Shown here: positions 60,247 to 64,000 of the stretch, one piece after another
Position numbering within the stretch: the first letter of the stretch is position 1
Layout of the letters: each line of letters begins with the position of its first letter
NCBI RefSeq assembly: GCF_029227915.1
Contig: NC_079875.1
Coordinates: 3,038,001 to 3,102,000 of the forward strand
Direction of reading: 5' to 3'
Length of the DNA stretch: 64,000 nt
Origin: Hydractinia symbiolongicarpus
Lineage: Eukaryota; Cnidaria; Hydrozoa; Anthoathecata; Hydractiniidae
Made by a program: the position numbers and the translations under genes
The notes under the pieces: generated by a model
Told to the model about the DNA's origin: nothing
Database searches by the model: none
The model's input: the letters and a program-made list of their open reading frames with translations, nothing else

Positions 60247-63200
60247 TGTAGCTTAAACGGACTGATACCGTTAGAAATTCAATGAAATGTAGTTTATGTA
60301 ACTGTGTCTTTTTCCCCAGCCCGCGCTAACGGCTAGGATTGGTCCCACAGTAAAAAATGACTTATTTATCTAAATTGTTAAATAAAGCGCTACCACAGCG
60401 CCCAGTGTAATCGCTGAGATACAGCAATCATGTCAAATTAAGAAGAATGTTACTTTTTAGAGTCCAATAGTGTCATTTATCTCATTTATAAAGTCAAAGT
60501 CCAAAATCAGTTCAATTAAGTCTAACAGTCAATGGTTTCACTGGTAAAAGCGATGCAACCTAGTAATATCATAAACATATCGCTAAGTACATAATGGCAC
60601 CAATATGTGACGCAACCGTTGAAACTCAAATGGACTAATGCCGTTTGAAAGTCAATGAAATGTAGTTTTGAAAACTGTCTCCATTTTCTCAGCGTACACT
60701 AACGGCTAGGATTGGTCCCACAGTAACAAATGACTTATTTATCTAAATATTTAAATGAAACGCTACCACAGAGCCAGGTGCAATCGCTGAGATACAGCAA
60801 TCATGTCAAATTAAGAAGAATGCTATTTTTTAGAGTCCAATTGTGTCATTTATCTCATTTATAAAGTCAAAGTCCAAAATCAGTTCAATTAAGTCTCACA
60901 GTCAATCGTTTCACTGCTAAAAGCGATGCAAGCTAGTAATGTGAGAAAACTATCGCTAAATCCATGTTGGTACGAATATGAGATGCAAGCGTTGTACCTG
61001 AAACAGACTGATACTGTTAGAAAGTCAATGAAATGTAGTTTTGGAAACTGTCTCTATTTTCTCAGCACGCGCTAACGGCTAGGATTGGTCCTACAGTAAC
61101 AAATGACTTATTTATCTAAATTTTTAAATGAAACTCTACCACAGCGCCCAGTGTAATCGCTGAGATACAGCAATCATGTCAAATTAAGACGAATGTTATT
61201 TTTTAGAGTCCAATTGTGTGATTTATCTCATTTATAAAGTCAAAGTCCAAAATCAGTTCAATTAAATCTCACAGTCGATCGTTTCACTGTTAAAAGCGGT
61301 GCAAGCTAGTAATGTCAGAAAAATATCTCTAAATACATGTTGGTACGAATATGTGACACAACCGTTGTGCCTGAACGGACTGATACCGTTAGAAAGTCAA
61401 TGAAATTTACTTTTGGAAACTGTCTCCTTTTTTACGGGGCGCTAACGGCTAGGATTGGTCCCACAGTAACAAATGACTTGTTTATCTAAGTTCTTAAATA
61501 AAGCGCTACCAGAGCGCCAAGTGTATTCGCTGAGTTCCAGCATTCAAGTCAAATTAAGAATAATGTTATTTCTTGGAGTCCAATTATGTCATTTATTACA
61601 TTTATAAGGTGAAAGTCCAAAATCAGTTCAACTAAGTCCCACAGTCAATCGTTTCTCTGATAAAAGCAATGCAACCTAGGAATATGAGGAAAAATATCGC
61701 TAAATACATGTTGGTACGAATATGTGACGCAACCGTTTTAACTCAAACGGACTGATACCGATAGAAATTTATGCAAATGTACTTTTTGAAATTGTCTCTA
61801 TTTCTTCAGCGCGCGCTAACGGCTAGGATTGGTCCCACAGTAAAAAATGACTTATTTATTTAAATTTTTAAATAAAGCGCTACCACAGCGCCCAGTGTAA
61901 TCGCTGAGTTCCAGCAATCAAGTCAACTTAAGAATAAAGTTATTTCTTAGAGTACACTTGCCTCATTTATCACATTCACAAGGTCAAAGTCCAAAATCAG
62001 TTTAATTAAGTCCCACAGTCAATGGTTTCACTGGTAAAGCGATGCAACCTAGTAATATCAGAACCATATCGCTAAACACATGTTGGTAGCAATATGTGAC
62101 GCAACCGTTGAAACTCAAGCGGACTGATACCGTTATAAAGTCATTGAAATGTAGTTTTGAAAACTGTCTCTATTATCTCAACGCGTACGCTAGCGGCTAG
62201 GATTGATGGGACAGTAAAAAATGACTTATTTAAATAAATTTTTAATTATAGTGCTCCCACAGCGCCCAATTTAACTGCTGAGTTCCAGCAATCAAGTCAA
62301 ATTAAGAAGAATTTTATTTTTTAGAGTCCAATTGTGTCATTTATCTCATTTATAAGGTCAATGTCAAAAATCAGTTCAATTAAGTCCCACAGTCAATCGT
62401 TTCACGGTTAAAAGCGTTGCAACCTAGTAATGTCAAAAAAATATCGCTAAATACATGTTGGTACGAATATGTGACGCAACCGTTGTTACTCAAACGGACT
62501 GATACCGTTAGAAAGTCCATGAAATATAGTTTTTAAATCTGTCTCTATTTCTTCAGCGCGCGCTAACGGCTAGGATTGATCCCACAGAAACAAATAACTT
62601 ACTTAACTAAAATTTTAAATGAAACGCTACCACAGTTCACAGTGTAACCGCTGAGTTCCAGCAATCATGTCAAATGAAGAAGAATGTTATTTCTTGGAGT
62701 ACACTTGCCTGATTTATCACATTCACAAGGTCAAAGTCCACAATCAGTTTAATTAAGTCCCACAGTAAATCGTTTCACTGGTAAAAGCGATGCAACCTAG
62801 TAATATCAGAAACATATCGCTAAATACATGTTGGTACGAGTATGTGACGCAACCGTTGTTACTCAAACGGACTGATACCGTTAGAAAGTCCATGAAATAT
62901 AGTTTTTAAATCTGTCTCTATTTCTTCAGCGCGCGCTAACGGCTAGGATTGATCCCACAGAAACAAATAACTTACTTATCTAAAATTTTAAATGAAACGC
63001 TACCACAGCACCCAGTGTAATCGCTGAGTTCTAGCAATCATGTCAAATTAAGAAGAATGTTATTTTTTGGAGTCCAATTGTGTCCTTTATCGCATTTATA
63101 AGGTCAAAGTCAAAAATCAGTACAATTAAGTTGCACAGTCAATCGTCTCACTGTTAAAAGCGATGCAAGCTAGTAATGTCAGAAAAATATCGCTAAATAC

Positions 63201-63579
63201 ATGTTGGTAGGAATATGAGACACAAAGGTTGTACCTGAAACGGACTGATACCGTTGGAAACTCAATGAAATGTAGTTTATGAAACTGTCTCTTTTTTTAA
63301 GCGCGCGCTAACGGCTAGGATTGCTCACACAGGAAGAAATGACTTATTTATCTAAATTCTTAAATGAAGTGCTATTATTTATCTAAATTCTTAATTATAG
63401 CGCTACCACAGCGCCCAATTTAATCGCTGAGTACCAGCAATCAAGTCAAATTAAGAAGAATTTTATTTCTTGGAGTCCAATTGTGTCATTTCTCTCATTT
63501 ATAAGGTCAATGTCCAAAATCAGTTCAATTAAGTCCCACAGTCAATCGTTTCACGGTTAAAAGCGTTGCAACCTAGTAA
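60247..63579. repeat. Block J, copy 2 of the 3757-bp-spaced duplication
   Basis: Anchors 60502, 60875, 61248, 61618, 61992, 62366, 62739, 63112 and 63515. Order and lengths are identical to copy 1, including the 370-bp monomer and the 403-bp monomer. The match ends at about 63579, where this copy reads 'agtaatgtcag' and copy 1 reads 'agtaatatcaa'. Confidence 0.92.
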
Positions 63580-64000
63580 TGTCAGAAAAATATCGTTAAA
63601 TACATGTTGGTACGAATATGTGACGCAACCGTTGTTACTCAAACGGACTGATACCGCTAGAAAGTCCATGAAATATAGTTTTTAAATCTGTCTCTATTTC
63701 TTCAGCGCGCGCTAACGGCTAGGATTGGTCCCACAGTAACAAATGACTTACTGATCTAAAATTTTAAATGAAACGCTACCACAGCACCCAGTGTAATAGC
63801 TGAGTTCTAGCAATCATGTCAAATTAAGAAGAATGTTATTTTTTGGAGTCCAATTTTGTCATTTGTCTCATTTATAAAGTCACACTCCAAAATCAGTACA
63901 ACTAAGTTTCAAAGTCAATCTTTTCACTGTTGAAAACGATGAAACCTAGTAATGTCAGAAAAATATCGCTAAAAACATGTTGGTACGAATATGTGACACA
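63580..64000. repeat. Array continues beyond the window
   Basis: Remainder of the monomer anchored at 63515 and the first part of the one at 63888, both ordinary. No sign of an array edge. Confidence 0.9.

Larger units (their letters stand above)
1..64000. repeat. ~373-bp satellite DNA array filling the window
   Basis: The sequence repeats head to tail with a period of about 373 bp from the first to the last base. I counted 170 anchor positions ('tccaaaatc' or its variants); spacing is nearly always 370-374 bp, with rarer values of 400-404 (13 times), 495 (twice) and 635 (once, two monomers fused by a deletion). All monomers have the same orientation. A typical monomer runs: AT-rich anchor, 'agtcccacagtcaat', 'gcgatgcaacctagtaat', 'acatgttggtacgaat', the CCGTT/AACGG cluster, a variable AT stretch, the AGCGCGCGCT palindrome, 'ctaggattggtcccacagt', an A/T-rich stretch, a GCGCT...AGCGC inverted repeat, and 'aagaatgttatttcttgg'. 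No stretch falls outside this pattern. Long reading frames are nearly absent and no transposon is visible. Such arrays are typical of centromeric or pericentromeric heterochromatin in eukaryotes; that location is inferred. I do not recognise the family. Confidence 0.98.

Noticed and set aside
1-64000. CRISPR array
   Set aside because: Repeats are about 373 bp, contiguous and without unique spacers, so this is satellite DNA and not a 25-40 bp repeat/spacer array.
1-64000. CENP-B box (TTCG....A..CGGG)
   Set aside because: I looked on both strands of representative monomers. CGGG occurs only in the 'cagcgcgggcaaacg' lineage and lacks the upstream TTCG at the needed spacing. No match seen.
1-64000. 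Telomeric repeats (TTAGG or TTAGGG)
   Set aside because: 'ctagg' occurs once or twice per monomer but never in tandem; no telomere-type repeat is present.
1-64000. Known alpha satellite or Drosophila 359-bp satellite
   Set aside because: The length is in a similar range to the 359-bp family, but the motifs seen here do not correspond to what I recall of either. This was judged from memory only, without a search.

Overview
The whole 64-kb window is one uninterrupted tandem satellite array. I found no protein-coding gene, RNA gene, transposable element or unique sequence. The basic monomer is about 373 bp. Using the 'tccaaaatc' motif just before the 'agtcccacagtcaat' stretch as an anchor, I counted 170 anchor positions by eye, nearly all 370-374 bp apart. 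All monomers lie in the same orientation. The array is AT-rich, but each monomer carries a CpG-rich patch around AGCGCGCGCT and CpG is not depleted (16 counted in the monomer at 375-747). This points to a eukaryotic heterochromatic or centromeric/pericentromeric array in a genome that does not lose CpG strongly, such as an invertebrate. I do not recognise the family and cannot name the species.

Layout by block. 1-3356: ordinary 373-bp monomers. 3357-8947: an irregular higher-order repeat (HOR, periods 2017 and 2391 bp) with two special forms, a 404-bp monomer (31-bp internal duplication) and a 495-bp chimeric monomer (122-bp partial duplication). 8948-18480: a nearly perfect 7-monomer, 2673-bp HOR, about 3.6 copies. 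18481-24690: diverged monomers with little recent homogenisation; its start is a displaced copy of the first part of the window. 24691-41102: overlapping HORs with register changes (offsets 6222, 4842, 4471, 3353 and 5215 bp), a local 744-bp dimer duplication, and an intruding island of block-B-type monomers at about 25.7-26.85 kb with a 142-bp internal deletion. 41103-46701: a 1117-bp trimer duplicated in tandem inside a 2980-bp 8-mer HOR. 46702-51863: a tandem duplication of 2607 bp (7 monomers). 51293-56473: a tandem duplication of 2605 bp (7 monomers), sharing its first part with the previous block. 56490-63579: a 3757-bp (10-monomer) duplication with only three differences noticed over about 3.3 kb. 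63580-64000: the array continues out of the window.

The window records repeated unequal exchange and segmental amplification. Old monomer lineages, each with its own markers, are shuffled into new multi-monomer units that are then locally amplified, so the HOR period differs from block to block. Useful markers include the 404-bp form, the 495-bp form, and a 7-bp apparent micro-inversion (GTCCCAC to ATGGGAC) in 19 monomers, all right of 22 kb. Every typical monomer carries a cluster of alternating CCGTT/AACGG half-sites, a 10-bp GC palindrome and short inverted repeats. These are the best candidates for protein-binding or structural elements.
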